Positions 44,601 to 51,083 of a DNA stretch of 64,000 nt are shown piece after piece. Origin of the DNA: Cyrtodaria siliqua (taxonomy: Eukaryota > Mollusca > Bivalvia > Adapedonta > Hiatellidae); NCBI GenBank assembly GCA_037043455.1, contig JAWPHD010001351.1, positions 1 to 64,000 on the forward strand, given 5' to 3'. Numbering within the stretch: position 1 is the stretch's first letter; the number at the start of each line of letters is the position of its first letter. The position numbers and the translations under genes were made by a program. The notes beneath the pieces were generated by a model, which worked only from the letters and a program-made list of their open reading frames with translations, did not search any database and was not told the DNA's origin.

Positions 44601-47214
44601 AAAGAAGCGAAAAGGAATTCCCGCGAACAAAAAAGAATGTGTTTAGTATATTTGGGATTTATTAAGTTGTTAAGGGACATACTTATTATTTGTTTCAATA
44701 ATTAAACATGATATTACTCAGGGCCCTCATTTGGTCATTTCTGCCGCCGTTATTCGGCGGCAGTCCCCCACCTGAAAAGTATATTTTTTCCCCCAAAAAT
44801 TGATATTTTTCCCCCTCAGAAATTCGTAAAAAAAAAATCAAAAAAAAATCAAAATAAAATAAAATCCGATTTTCAAGACGATATGCTCACAATGTCGTGT
44901 TTACCGGTTTGAAAAAGACGTTTTGATTATTATTAGACTGGTTTTAGACTGTTTATCGTGCACAGGACGTTTTAACTATTATCGGGCACTGACTCAACCA
45001 GATGCCCAACTGGACAGGGCAATAGGTTTTTTTCGGGATAAAAAGAAGAGAAGGGTTGACTTTTAATGTGGATCTCCGATGAAAACATGCCATTGATGGT
45101 TATTAAGTGGAGTTTTTTTTATCAGAAAAAGAACCAGATGGTTGACGAATGTATGTTAATAAAGTGAAACGTGTTAATCAATCAGAGTTTTTTATTTGTT
45201 GTAAAAATTCCCCCCAGTTACAAAAATTCCCCCTTCTGAGGGCTGCGGGCCCCTTCCCCCAAAGTAGCGTGAGGGCCCTGTTACTATATCAATATTCTTA
45301 TTAAATACAATTATGAAAATTAAGATGAAAGAGGTGTAGGTCCTAGTTTAGTTGGAACCAAACAGGAAATCCCGCGAGCGAAAAAGAACCTATACTGTTT
45401 ACTTATGTCTTAATTAAGCTTTTTAATCACATTCGTATTATATTATATTAGTATTATATGTTTGTTTAATTATTTAACATATTTTATTAAACCCAATTAT
45501 GAAAAAAGAGTTTAAATTGAGAAAGCAGTGTCGTTTACTCGGGACAATCAAACAATTAATCAGTGCCAACGACGATAAAGCTGGAGAGAAGAAATTTGGA
45601 CCTTACTTTGACACACGATTGCTGCTAAAAACGGCAAAATAAATTCATACTGGACTAACAATAATTGCGAAAGCGCAAATCACATTCTAAAATCAGCAAC
45701 AAACTGGAAGCAGAGTTCAATGCCTGACTTCATTAAAACAATGTACAATATAATTCAGTCGGAAAAAGAAAAATCGTGTAGAGCGATTCGGGGCTGTGGG
45801 AACTTCACGCTACATGAATCGTTCCGTCACCACAGGACGGATATCGACACTTGGGTGACTGGACGGAGGACCATAAACGAAAAACAGAAGACAAATTTCT
45901 TAACGACAAAGGCCGACGACTGAACCACACAGTGTCGTCGGATGGCACCAGGACCATCCTACGAACCCCCCGACTGCTGGGAAGAAACCAAATCAAATAA
46001 AAAGAAAGCGAGCAGAAAGGTCCCGCACACCAAATGCGAAACGCAAACTTGTGGAGTAATGTTTAGAACTGTTAATGTCGCTGATAAAGCATTAAGAATA
46101 GTGTAATGTACCTGCATTTTTGTTAAATGAATATGTTTTCAATATGAAATAAATATTAAAAATATGAAATTAAAATGATTTGTAATACTTAATAACTAGT
46201 TTGTCATTTACAATTTCTTTATATTTAGTATACATTATATAATAACGGGACTCACATAACAGCTTAATTATACTGCACAAATTCCTTTTCGCTTACGGAA
46301 ATTCCTTTTCGCTCCACCTTAAACTGCATTTTCTTGATTTCATAGTTAAATATATTGATAGATAAAAGTAGTTTTAAATGAATCTAACATTAAAATAATT
46401 ACGTCAATAAGCAATTTAATTAAGACATTACTATCCCACATAAATAACACACAAATTCCTTTTCGCTCGCGGTATTTCCTTTTCGTTCCCGAATAGACTA
46501 CACCTGTTTCTTAATTTCATATTAAATGTCATAATTGGGTTTAATAAAGTATATTGATATAGTAATATCGGCCCCGAATATCTTGTTTAATTAAACAAAC
46601 ATATGATACTAACTAATAAGCCTAATTAAGACATGCATATAATAGTACTTTCCTTTTCGCTCGCGGGATTTCCTTTTTGTTCCCGAGTAAACTGTACCTC
46701 TTTCTTACTTGCATCGTAATTTATCATAATTGCGTTAAATACAGTATACTGATATATTTCTGCCACTAAACAACTAAATTCAGAGATACATTTACTAAAC
46801 ACATTCCTTTTCGCTCGCTTCTTTTCGCTTAACCATTCCTTTTCGCTGTTTACCCCAACCCTTTTATTTCACATAAATATTTTGAGTATGCGTGCCACCG
46901 TTCTCAGTAACTTTGTATTGGTTCACAATGTATACAATAAGTGTAATTTATGTAGCTAGATACATGTTTTTGACATAATCCATTATTCAGTCAATAAAAA
47001 GGGGGAGTGACTCATGATCTGTACATTTTATCATCAGTTTTACTGATATTTACGTACCTTGTGTCACATTTTCGGTCACATTTTCGGTCACATAAGTGTC
47101 ATCTTCAAGACCTTTAAGCTGATCCTGCTCTCTAGCAAGAAATTCCGCTGCAGGATCTTCTTCGGTAATCTGTTGATCTGGTGTGGAACTTTCGAAAGCG
47201 TCAAAGTCTGCCAT
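23441..47214 (-). CDS. CLTA/CLTB-like (clathrin light chain): Clathrin light chain, six coding exons
   Basis: Six minus-strand exons (47214-47058, 43874-43780, 41405-41349, 37971-37866, 35999-35888, 23612-23441; 699 nt) join in phase with GT/AG at every junction to give 232 residues, a normal size for this family. The protein is the regulatory subunit that binds the clathrin heavy-chain hub and trims coat assembly on endocytic and trans-Golgi vesicles. It starts MADFDAFE and has the conserved 'EEDPAAEFLAREQ' stretch (residues 18-30), where the EED acidic patch and Hip1-family binding site lie in known light chains. Then come 'DDFDPFGG', a heavy-chain-binding helix ('SYSAISQVDRQRAEPEKIR', 'EWKDIAKKELDDWY', 'DEQLMKTKENNR') and the conserved C terminus ('EEWEKICRLCEFNPK', 'DISRMRSILLQLKQTPLV'). 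The start is chosen for the family N terminus and good context (AAG ATG G). Introns of 2-12 kb are full of mobile elements. A single invertebrate gene would be ancestral to vertebrate CLTA and CLTB. Confidence 0.95.
23985..25165. repeat. 34-bp minisatellite, about 35 copies
   Basis: The unit is 'aataatgaagtttcccatca' followed by 'gataaacttctgta'/'gacaaacttctgtg'. Copies vary by small deletions (units without 'aaacttctg' near 24530 and 24850) and by g/a and t/c changes that come in runs. It lies in the last intron of the clathrin light chain gene, just 3' of the acceptor side. Confidence 0.95.
25166..25945. other. Intron sequence without features
   Basis: AT-rich intronic DNA; nothing recognisable. 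Confidence 0.4.
25951..26280 (+). repeat. Dispersed repeat with 'gttcc.cggaacac' head and 'gcaggcgacacaaa' tail
   Basis: Head 'tgttccacggaacac' is an imperfect inverted repeat close to the left end and 'cacttgtgtcacctgcc' follows; the tail contains 'gacaaagtgatccctaagtg' and 'gcaggcgacacaaa'. The middle has 'ggccagttatgagcttggttagg'-type blocks. Same family as 19200-20200 (inverted) and, by its tail, 13660-13735. Confidence 0.55.
26281..28340. other. Intron sequence
   Basis: No exon seen. The 76-codon minus-strand frame at 26524-26754 has no domain. Around 27290-27510 there are loosely repeated strings ('aggactattcga.c.aagactc'). Confidence 0.35.
28344..28519. mobile_element. Short hAT-like element with CAGGGGCGG termini
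   Basis: CAGGGGCGG at 28344-28352 and CCGCCCCTG at 28511-28519 are perfect inverted ends 176 bp apart. No clear target duplication. Similar right ends occur at about 8395. Confidence 0.55.
28552..29330. mobile_element. 779-bp element with long (about 200-bp) inverted termini and TA target duplication
   Basis: Left AGGGGAATGTAGCGACACAG (from 28552) and right CTGTGTCGCTACATTCCCTT (to 29330) are inverted with one mismatch, and the homology continues inward for about 200 bp ('gggcaaaagaattatcaaaattgga' versus its counterpart, in pieces). TA flanks both ends. No coding capacity. TA duplication suggests a Tc1/mariner-type or similar non-autonomous element. Confidence 0.75.
29331..29879. other. Intron sequence
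   Basis: Nothing recognisable; AT-rich. Confidence 0.35.
29880..30158. mobile_element. Short element with 13-bp perfect inverted termini
   Basis: CATTACGTGGTCC (29880-29892) and GGACCACGTAATG (30146-30158) are perfect inverted ends. An inner hairpin ('aaccccattttcg...gaaggggtt', about 30080-30130) lies near the right end. Non-coding. Confidence 0.65.
30196..30272. repeat. Foldback hairpin
   Basis: 'gggttcaatgcaacactgctg' is followed after a short loop by 'cagcacagttgcgttgaaccc', an imperfect inverted repeat with about 20-bp arms. Confidence 0.6.
30448..30556. repeat. Foldback element
   Basis: Inverted blocks 'taatccgag', 'ctctgacc' and 'gccctttttg' on the left pair with 'aaaaagggc', 'ggtcagag' and 'ctcggatta' on the right, with small unpaired bulges. 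Confidence 0.6.
30557..32083. other. Intron sequence
   Basis: No exon seen. Short minus-strand frames at 30893-31132 and 31182-31376 have no domain or splice support. Confidence 0.35.
32084..32378. mobile_element. Short element with about 28-bp imperfect inverted termini
   Basis: Left 'attaccctataatcccaaat' plus 'aaacgcccct' (32084-32113) pairs with right 'aggggcgattatttgggatt' plus 'gtacggtaat' (32349-32378). Non-coding. Confidence 0.65.
32670..33120 (+). repeat. Dispersed element starting 'acaagag' + small hairpin and ending 'agctaaaa'
   Basis: Starts 'aacaagagcacccactgcgggtgcctg' (in which CACCC/GGGTG pair), holds two copies of a unit of about 170 bp ('ttctaagttcaaaaagg', 'caaatctgtagctgtaa.agttactga'), and ends 'cagacaagctaaaa'. 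Architecture matches 36140-37805 and 42615-43485. Confidence 0.6.
33121..34860. other. Intron sequence with repeat fragments
   Basis: 33640-33770 shares 'aaacccggatcagcctgcgag' and 'aattcaaagaaagaacagtcc' (in pieces) with 59955-60010. Around 34465-34515 is a fragment 'tctactcgtcc...gagtggacgagtgg' also seen near 55310 and 58780. The 163-codon plus-strand frame at 34266-34757 spans that fragment and has no domain, so I do not call it a gene. Confidence 0.4.
34861..35335 (+). repeat. Dispersed repeat, copy B (inverted partner at 14570-15110)
   Basis: Contains the reverse complement of the 14.6-kb block at about 35215-35305 and the peptide 'YLSLFEILLHKMNVSNV' in common. The left part (34861-34920) matches 18479-18553 inverted, so the full repeat is probably a longer element scattered in pieces. 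Confidence 0.55.
35608..35725. mobile_element. 118-bp foldback element, 28-bp arms
   Basis: Arms 35608-35635 and 35698-35725 are inverted copies with a single mismatch ('gcctgatcgtatccagttta' versus its complement with c for g). A second smaller hairpin ('aatgaagccc..' / '..acttcatt') sits in the loop. Confidence 0.75.
35888..35999 (-). CDS. CLTA/CLTB-like: Clathrin light chain exon 5 (helix continuation)
   Basis: 112 nt, phase 1 in, phase 2 out; acceptor TTCTGTAG, donor ACAG|GTAATT. Encodes 'EEEKKRLSEWKDIAKKELDD' then 'WYKHHDEQLMKTKENN' and most of an arginine codon. The end of this exon is where vertebrate genes insert neuron-specific exons. Confidence 0.95.
36140..37805 (+). repeat. Large dispersed element: 'acaagagGGCC' head, about 120-bp tandem core, 'tctaaaa' end
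   Basis: Head 'acaagagggcctagatggcc' with a small GGCC hairpin, then 'aatcgatcacctgagtac'. The core has eight or so units with 'gtgaccccagggtcaccatt', 'ggaccataagcttatag' and 'ctctggctcttgcagtttc'. The tail is 'agccaagcggtttctgagg', 'gacgacggacgaagagtgatc', then 'ttttgctcagtggtctaaaa'. It lies between exons 4 and 5 of the clathrin light chain gene. The minus-strand frames 36247-36477 and 36408-36662 are repeat translations. Confidence 0.75.
37866..37971 (-). CDS. CLTA/CLTB-like: Clathrin light chain exon 4 (start of heavy-chain-binding helix)
   Basis: 106 nt, phase 0 in, phase 1 out; acceptor TTTTGCAG, donor AAGG|GTAAAA. Encodes 'SNDSYSAISQVDRQRAEPEK' followed by 'IRVWKEENARRIEKK', matching the 'DSYAAISQVDRLQSEPE' region of known light chains. 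Confidence 0.95.
38139..38165 (-). CDS. Candidate alternative microexon of the clathrin light chain gene
   Basis: Between exons 3 and 4, minus-strand 'CACGAG|GCTAAGCAG|GTCTGG...GTACAG|GTGAGA' offers two possible acceptors and a strong donor. Either the 27-nt (AKQVWSAVQ) or the 18-nt version (38139-38156, VWSAVQ) keeps frame in the phase-0 slot. Acceptor strength is weak, and I know no matching isoform. Listed as a candidate only. Confidence 0.25.
38680..39060. other. Intron sequence with a short duplication
   Basis: 'gtaagaaaacaaactg.aatgaagaggt' is repeated at 38731 and 38763; otherwise nothing. Confidence 0.4.
39065..39200 (-). repeat. tRNA-derived SINE-like fragment
   Basis: On the minus strand GGTTCGAATCCC (39130-39141) is a perfect RNA polymerase III B box, followed by 'ttgacttaagtgagaaagtg' and 'aaggatggtgggaggtgtac'. 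The T-stem is only partly paired and no good A box or acceptor stem is found, so it is a decayed SINE rather than a tRNA gene. Confidence 0.5.
39435..39660. repeat. Two-copy imperfect tandem repeat of about 130-140 bp
   Basis: 'ggatccagcaaactaaaggg' and 'ggatccagcaaactactgag' head two similar blocks that share 'tataca ggtttatag' and 'aagacggga/aagacagga'. Confidence 0.55.
39679..40492. repeat. 92-bp satellite, nine copies
   Basis: Unit starts 'gccttaggaaggttcagcaa' and contains 'catcatgtcaatctgggagg', 'accattatatatcttgattt' and 'catacacaagcacatg'. Copies start at 39679, 39770, 39862, 39941, 40033, 40125, 40217, 40309 and 40401. The third copy lacks 13 bp. Near identity of copies suggests recent amplification or conversion. 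Located in intron 3 of the clathrin light chain gene. Confidence 0.95.
40493..41340. other. Intron sequence
   Basis: No exon supported. A splice-donor-like site (minus strand, CTG|GTGAGT at about 40681-40689) follows an open stretch reading LIESEPQL, but no acceptor gives a length that keeps frame. Confidence 0.4.
41349..41405 (-). CDS. CLTA/CLTB-like: Clathrin light chain exon 3
   Basis: 57 nt (19 codons), phase 0 on both sides, acceptor CACTTTAG, donor TCG|GTGAGT. Encodes 'QTEGLEGDDGFGESVDEPS', an acidic linker. Being a multiple of three it could be skipped without changing frame. Confidence 0.8.
41485..41791. mobile_element. hAT-like element with CAGGGC(C/T)TTTCCT termini
   Basis: CAGGGCCTTTCCT (41485-41497) pairs with AGGAAAAGCCCTG (41779-41791), 12 of 13 positions. 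Non-coding; the short opposite frames at 41633-41815 and 41724-41966 run across its edge. The terminal sequence resembles that at 62768. Confidence 0.6.
41800..42610. other. Intron sequence
   Basis: Apart from the repeat fragment at about 42290-42390 (inverted relative of 18586-18690) nothing is recognised. Confidence 0.35.
42615..43485 (+). repeat. Dispersed element ('acaagagGGCCC' head, 'gagctaaaa' tail) with a foldback inside
   Basis: Head 'acaagagggcccaaaagggcc', tail 'ctggcccttggccagtagag' then 'ctaaaaaaa'. The 3' part (43090-43440) is the 140-bp 'ggccataactccgc' repeat also at 7.6-8.2 kb. A 163-bp foldback (42728-42890) and a duplicated 'gcaacgttagttattattgt' (42965, 42995) interrupt the middle. 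Confidence 0.65.
42728..42890. mobile_element. 163-bp foldback element
   Basis: Left arm 'agattatttaactgctggga' + 'tcgattattg' and right arm 'caataatcgatcccagcagt' + 'taaataatct' are inverted; inner blocks 'aatccttcac', 'ggtagac' and 'gttcttt' also pair with 'gtgaaggatt', 'gtctacc' and 'aaagaac'. It is a near-complete hairpin with small bulges. Confidence 0.8.
43780..43874 (-). CDS. CLTA/CLTB-like: Clathrin light chain exon 2
   Basis: 95 nt, phase 1 in and phase 0 out; acceptor TTTTGCAG, donor CAG|GTAGGT. Encodes 'QDDFDPFGGQQQ' and 'SPDTSGDFFGGETTQ', a flexible low-complexity part of the N-terminal arm. The plus-strand frame at 43605-43886 is its antisense shadow. Confidence 0.88.
43958..44031. 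repeat. Foldback hairpin
   Basis: 'tcgagaagtgagaaaactt' (43958-43976) and 'aagttttctcacttcga' (44015-44031) pair, with 'tattttcac'/'gtgaaaata' inside. Lies in intron 1 of the clathrin light chain gene. Confidence 0.7.
44719..45280. mobile_element. hAT-like element nested in the Mutator-like transposon
   Basis: CAGGGCCCTCA (44719-44729) and TGAGGGCCCTG (45270-45280) are perfect inverted ends, flanked by TTACT on both sides (44714-44718, 45281-45285). Inside each end are pyrimidine runs ('ttcccccaaaaatt', 'aaaattccccc'). No intact coding sequence. Confidence 0.85.
45500..46060 (+). pseudogene. Transposase-like relic of the Mutator-like element
   Basis: Two frames carry a continuous-looking protein: 'SANDDKAGEKKFGPYFDTRL' (about 45560-45620), then, after a frameshift, 'INSYWTNNNCESANHILKSA' (about 45640-45700) and 'MPDFIKTMYNIIQSEKEKSC' (45720 on), ending near 45920 with a stop. 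The 'TNNNCES.NH.LK' pattern resembles the C-terminal part of transposase-type proteins in which an acidic residue follows a Trp/Asn stretch; I cannot name the family from sequence alone. It sits centrally between the inverted arms, as a transposase should. The N-terminal half is missing. Confidence 0.5.
47058..47214 (-). CDS. CLTA/CLTB-like: Clathrin light chain exon 1 (coding part)
   Basis: Encodes residues 1-52 plus one base. Donor AAG|GTACGTA. Contains the conserved acidic N-terminal block. A 12-bp direct duplication near the end produces 'VTENVTENVT'. The open frame extends upstream to another Met at 47298, but those residues are unlike any light chain and are best read as 5' untranslated sequence. 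Confidence 0.93.
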
Positions 47215-47296
47215 CTTGAATATTGTGAACGTCACCTCCGCTAAATAATCTCGGGAATGTTCGTATACAAACGTCGGAAAAACATGCTGTTTACCC

Positions 47297-47301
47297 ATTG
47301 G
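47297..47301 (-). promoter_or_regulatory. CCAAT box upstream of the clathrin light chain start
   Basis: Minus-strand GACCAATGGG lies about 85 bp upstream of the ATG. This is a plausible NF-Y-type proximal promoter element for a TATA-less housekeeping gene. If transcription starts closer to the ATG it is in a typical place; position relative to the start site is inferred. Confidence 0.4.
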
Positions 47302-47339
47302 TCAGAATCGTTTATGTCGTTCTCTCGGTTCATTCCGGT

Positions 47340-48610
47340 TCGTCGAAGAAAGCCGAGTCAAACGGGTAACAATTAACTGATACACCGGCTTAATCATTTC
47401 GACAATTTTGATTGGTTAACGTAAGAATTGCAAATGGCGTCTTCCATAATGTGAGAAAAATGTAGATAGCGTGCACAATTTTACAAATTACAGTACATCT
47501 CCTTCGATTTGAAGATGCCTCCACCAAGAAAGTCTTCACCCAGACGAAAAGATAGTAGAAGGTGCATTGTCCTACCAAACAACATTTGCTTTTGACACCT
47601 AAAACACGTTTATATTTAGTATATGACAGAATTTCGCACACGGGTTTTTTCCTTCACCCAATCGCCAAAAAATAGGCAGAAATAAAACAATGTGTGTGAG
47701 GAGGGTCGGGAAAGCATAGATTTTGTTGCCCTTTAAGTGGAAGTAGATTTATGTGTTTCGCCTTCATGATTCATGCAACAATTAAAATATAGTCGTACAG
47801 AACTATCGCAAGAGTCGTTTACTCTGAATACTCGCATCGCCGGAGTCGTTTGACCACATCGACGTCATCGCCCCATTTATAAACGATGTCTCATTACATT
47901 GAATTCACGGTTTTAGAGATCTGATAAATCACTATGATTAATATCCGTGTTCTCCACAGCCCATTTAAGCATAGCGGTGCAGCTGTGCTGGATTTGCAAG
48001 ACTACTGCTAGTGCATAAAATACACGTCCACGAACGGCAAGACGATATTTGATATGTGCCATCTTCCGACGTCTAGGGTGCATCTATAAATGTCCATATG
48101 TAAAAAAAGCACCCAAAGACATCAAATAAATGAGACAAGCCTCGGTGCCTAAAAGTGACCGCTGCTCTTAAAATCAAGACCGCTGCGCTTAAACTACTAA
48201 GAATGAAGAAAAATTTCATGTCCTTTAATCAAACTTAAAACTCTAAATTCACAGGCCTCATGCAATTTGCATTGTGGAAGGTGATAACCTGTGACTAACT
48301 GATTGCAATTTTAAAATCGGAAATAAAGTTCATGACAAGTCAATAGAACCCTGGTCTTGTATATATCATTAATTGATCAATATAACACTTCTTAAAACTA
48401 ATTAAAATAATGCATCAATACAGGCACCCCTCCCGTACCCTCCCCCTGCGTAAAATGCCACTATGCTTAAAAAATATCCTGTGGAGAACCCTAATATCAA
48501 CCCTTTGCGTCAAAATTAATGGAAAGCTCAGGTTAGAAATGGACATAGTGATTCATCTGACACGATGCCTAGCAGTTGTGTTGGTCACGATAGCATTGCA
48601 TCGATAACAA
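47340..48610. other. Intergenic stretch upstream of clathrin light chain
   Basis: No gene supported. Short frames at 47390-47641 (minus) and 48410-48607 (plus) have no domain; the latter shares a 'cc.cc.cgt..aaaatgccac' style fragment with about 49540-49590, so it is probably repetitive. Confidence 0.35.
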
Positions 48611-48634
48611 TCATCAATTGATAGCATCATTAAC

Positions 48635-48710
48635 TATCAGTTGTACAGCAACGAAGCGGTAGTCTGAAGGTCGAAGGTTCAAACTCTTGGGCCTACTGCA
48701 TTTTTCTATC
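48635..48710 (+). repeat. tRNA-like SINE fragment
   Basis: 'agcggtagtctgaaggtcga' followed by GGTTCAAAC and 'tcttgggcctactgca' resembles the D-arm to 3' end of a tRNA-derived SINE head with a B-box-like sequence at about 48677-48685. Too decayed for a tRNA call. Confidence 0.45.
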
Positions 48711-48942
48711 CCTTTGACGTGCAGTATTTGGTGGCGGGTGTTAAGCTGTACGTAATAGTTAATACTCGAAATAAGGTTTTGCAGGATTTAGAGATAGATA
48801 CAGTGTGTTGTCATTAGAATCAAGATGGCGAGCTTATCTGACAATAAAAAATATAATTGATACAGATTGGCCATCAATACATTTATACAGTTTTAAAACA
48901 TGCTACATTTAAATCTAAGAAGTCCTGTTCACATTGGCATTA

Positions 48943-49190
48943 CTAGGGTTGGATACCGTTAAAATGAATCGGTATGGTACCGGTACTGGTACCAACAAAA
49001 CGGTAGGTAGTTTCTCGATTAAATTGCTACGTACCACACAGCAAAATAATGCCAGTGAATTGCATACTGTGTGAGCATGGGTGTAAATATTTAAACAAAA
49101 TGACGACACGCTGATAGATCATCGCGATCACGACAGTGTAGCGGGAAATGTTACGATACCTGGGCACTGGGTACCGGTATCCTACCCTAG
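48943..49190. mobile_element. Short element with CTAGGGT(T/A)GGATACCG termini
   Basis: Left end 48943-48958 and right end 49175-49190 are inverted with one mismatch. The inside is rich in 'ggtaccggtac' strings. No target duplication was confirmed. Confidence 0.5.
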
Positions 49191-49259
49191 ACATTATTCT
49201 ATTATATCCAAATCCCATACGTGGGACCTAATCTGAAGATACATGTTAGCAGAATTTAA

Positions 49260-50260
49260 GTTGTGACAATTTGGTTAGTAGCGTTAAAAACTCTTCCTTT
49301 TGTTAAGAGTCGAATTGTAAATAAACAAGAAAGCTGCCAAATTGAGAAGACTGACTGTTGAAAAAGATACACGCACTGAGATGCGCAAATGGTGCCAAAT
49401 GCGCATAAAAATGAAATATGGCACAAGAAAAAACAAATTTGCGAAAGTGATTTGCGCAAAAGAATATATTATATACATCAAATCTTCATTCCAACTGACA
49501 ATCAAAAAAAAGATGCGGGATGGGATGACCACCCCCACTTCCACAGCCCACCACGCTTCCACCGCAAAAATGCCACCACTCCTTAAAAAAATGTCCTGGG
49601 GAAATCTCTGTTAGTTACCTGAGCTTCCAATTCCTAAATGTTTCGAATTGTTCTAACACAATTTTTACTATAGAACAATACATGTGACTAAAAATTCTAT
49701 CTGTAACCTCAGTTTGTTTAAGTCAGTACACAGGGCTATAGTTAAGTATCTCCAAATGATTTGTTTTGTGGACCACGTTAACATGAAATTTCACGTAATG
49801 AGTTTGTGCCATAAAGAAAATATTTGGCTCCAATATTTTCAACTTGTCTCTAATTTTTTTCATTTGGGGAAAGTAGTTGCGCAAAGAAAAAAATAGCCAA
49901 TGCAAGCCCTGACACGCTTAAAAATATTCAAAACTATCACGATAGTAAGGCGCTTTTGCATGGTATTGTCAGGCATCGCAATAACTAATCTATATAACAA
50001 ATTTATATAAATTACTTCAAATAATAAAAAAATACTTTCTATGTCTTGCTACAGACCTAATAACTTTTCTCTAAGTCTTACAAATAGAGATTGACCTAGC
50101 AGAATTTTCCATTAAACTCCTGTTTGCTCAATATGTTTAAGTAAGGAAAATACCATAACAGGACTTTACCTTTGCTATTTGAGCGACAGGGAAAGTTTTG
50201 AAAGTAGGTGGGTAATTTTTAGTTTTTCCTTTTGTATTTGGGACTGCTAAAAGTTGCTGG
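49260..50260. other. Intergenic stretch
   Basis: Several overlapping short frames on both strands (49256-49905) lack domains and mutually contradict each other. Nothing else recognised. Confidence 0.35.
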
Positions 50261-50267
50261 TCAGTCA

Positions 50268-50635
50268 CAGGGCTCGACGTTAACTTTATGGACAACTTCC
50301 CCGTAGGGCAAGTTAATCCTGAAATTTACTTGCCCTTGCCAGTTTGTTGTTTGCCCAATTATTTAGACCCAAAGTGTTTGTTTTATAAAGATATACGGTT
50401 TGTACGCTATTGTTACAAACAACATATATATCTTTTTACCAAAATGGTGTGGAAACGCGGACGGAAAAACAAACATTATTAGAGAAGTAAGTTTTGTCAT
50501 ATATTAAATATAGTTCAGCTTCTTGTCACTCAGTTTTGAAGTTGCCCGACGGGATTGAACCTTTGAGACTTTACCTGCCCGGTTAAATGTTTTACCTGCC
50601 CGAGGCAAGCGGACTGTCCTTAACGTCGAGCCCTG
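50268..50635. mobile_element. hAT-like element with 16-bp perfect inverted termini
   Basis: CAGGGCTCGACGTTAA (50268-50283) and TTAACGTCGAGCCCTG (50620-50635) are perfect reverse complements. Sub-terminal 'ttgccc'/'gggcaa' blocks also pair. No clear target duplication, non-coding. Confidence 0.75.
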
Positions 50636-51083
50636 AGCTGCCAGTGTTTTTTCGGCTGTTTTTATAGCCGTTAATGGGCTATATTCCCAATGCCAAAACA
50701 TACCTTTTTTCGAGACAAAAAATTCCAATTAAAAGAAAGAAACACAAAATGAAAAAGAAGCATTTGTGTGACGATTACTGAGAATGAGGGTAAATCTCTC
50801 ACCTACGGCTATAATGGAAAGCCCTGCATAATTGGAAATAGAAATAGATTTATGGTAGGTTTAGACATGTCATATATTTATAAAACTTTTTATGATGAAT
50901 GTGTGTTAAAGTGGGCAACATATTGTGAAATTTCCGCACTGTGCCATGTTAAATTTAGATAGATAAGACCTCTCTATTTGTAAATAGGCCTGTGGTCTTG
51001 TCTGAGACACATAGTCGCAGTGTATTAGCCAGCCAACCGTGCAGCTGTTTTTGAAAAAATCAGCCAATATTTGGTGACGTGGG

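Larger units (their letters stand above)
44565..46861 (+). mobile_element. Mutator-like DNA transposon with 9-bp target duplication, in clathrin light chain intron 1
   Basis: TTTTATTTC flanks the element exactly on both sides (44556-44564 and 46862-46870); a 9-bp duplication is the Mutator hallmark. The ends are long inverted repeats: 'taaac.gcgaaaaggaatg' and 'taagcgaaaagaagcga' near the left end are inverted near the right end (46804-46852), and homology continues inward for several hundred bp with repeated 'ttccttttcgctcgcgg.attt' blocks (46285, 46450, 46650, 46800) and inverse copies at 44580-44620 and 45365-45390. A transposase-like relic lies in the middle. A hAT-like element is inserted in the left arm. 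Confidence 0.85.

Noticed and set aside
47215..47298. Upstream Met extending the clathrin light chain N terminus
   Set aside because: The 28 added residues are unlike any light chain, whereas the inner Met starts the conserved MADFD sequence in a good initiation context.
49256..49905. Cluster of 60-92-codon frames on both strands
   Set aside because: They overlap one another in conflicting frames, with no domain or splice support.
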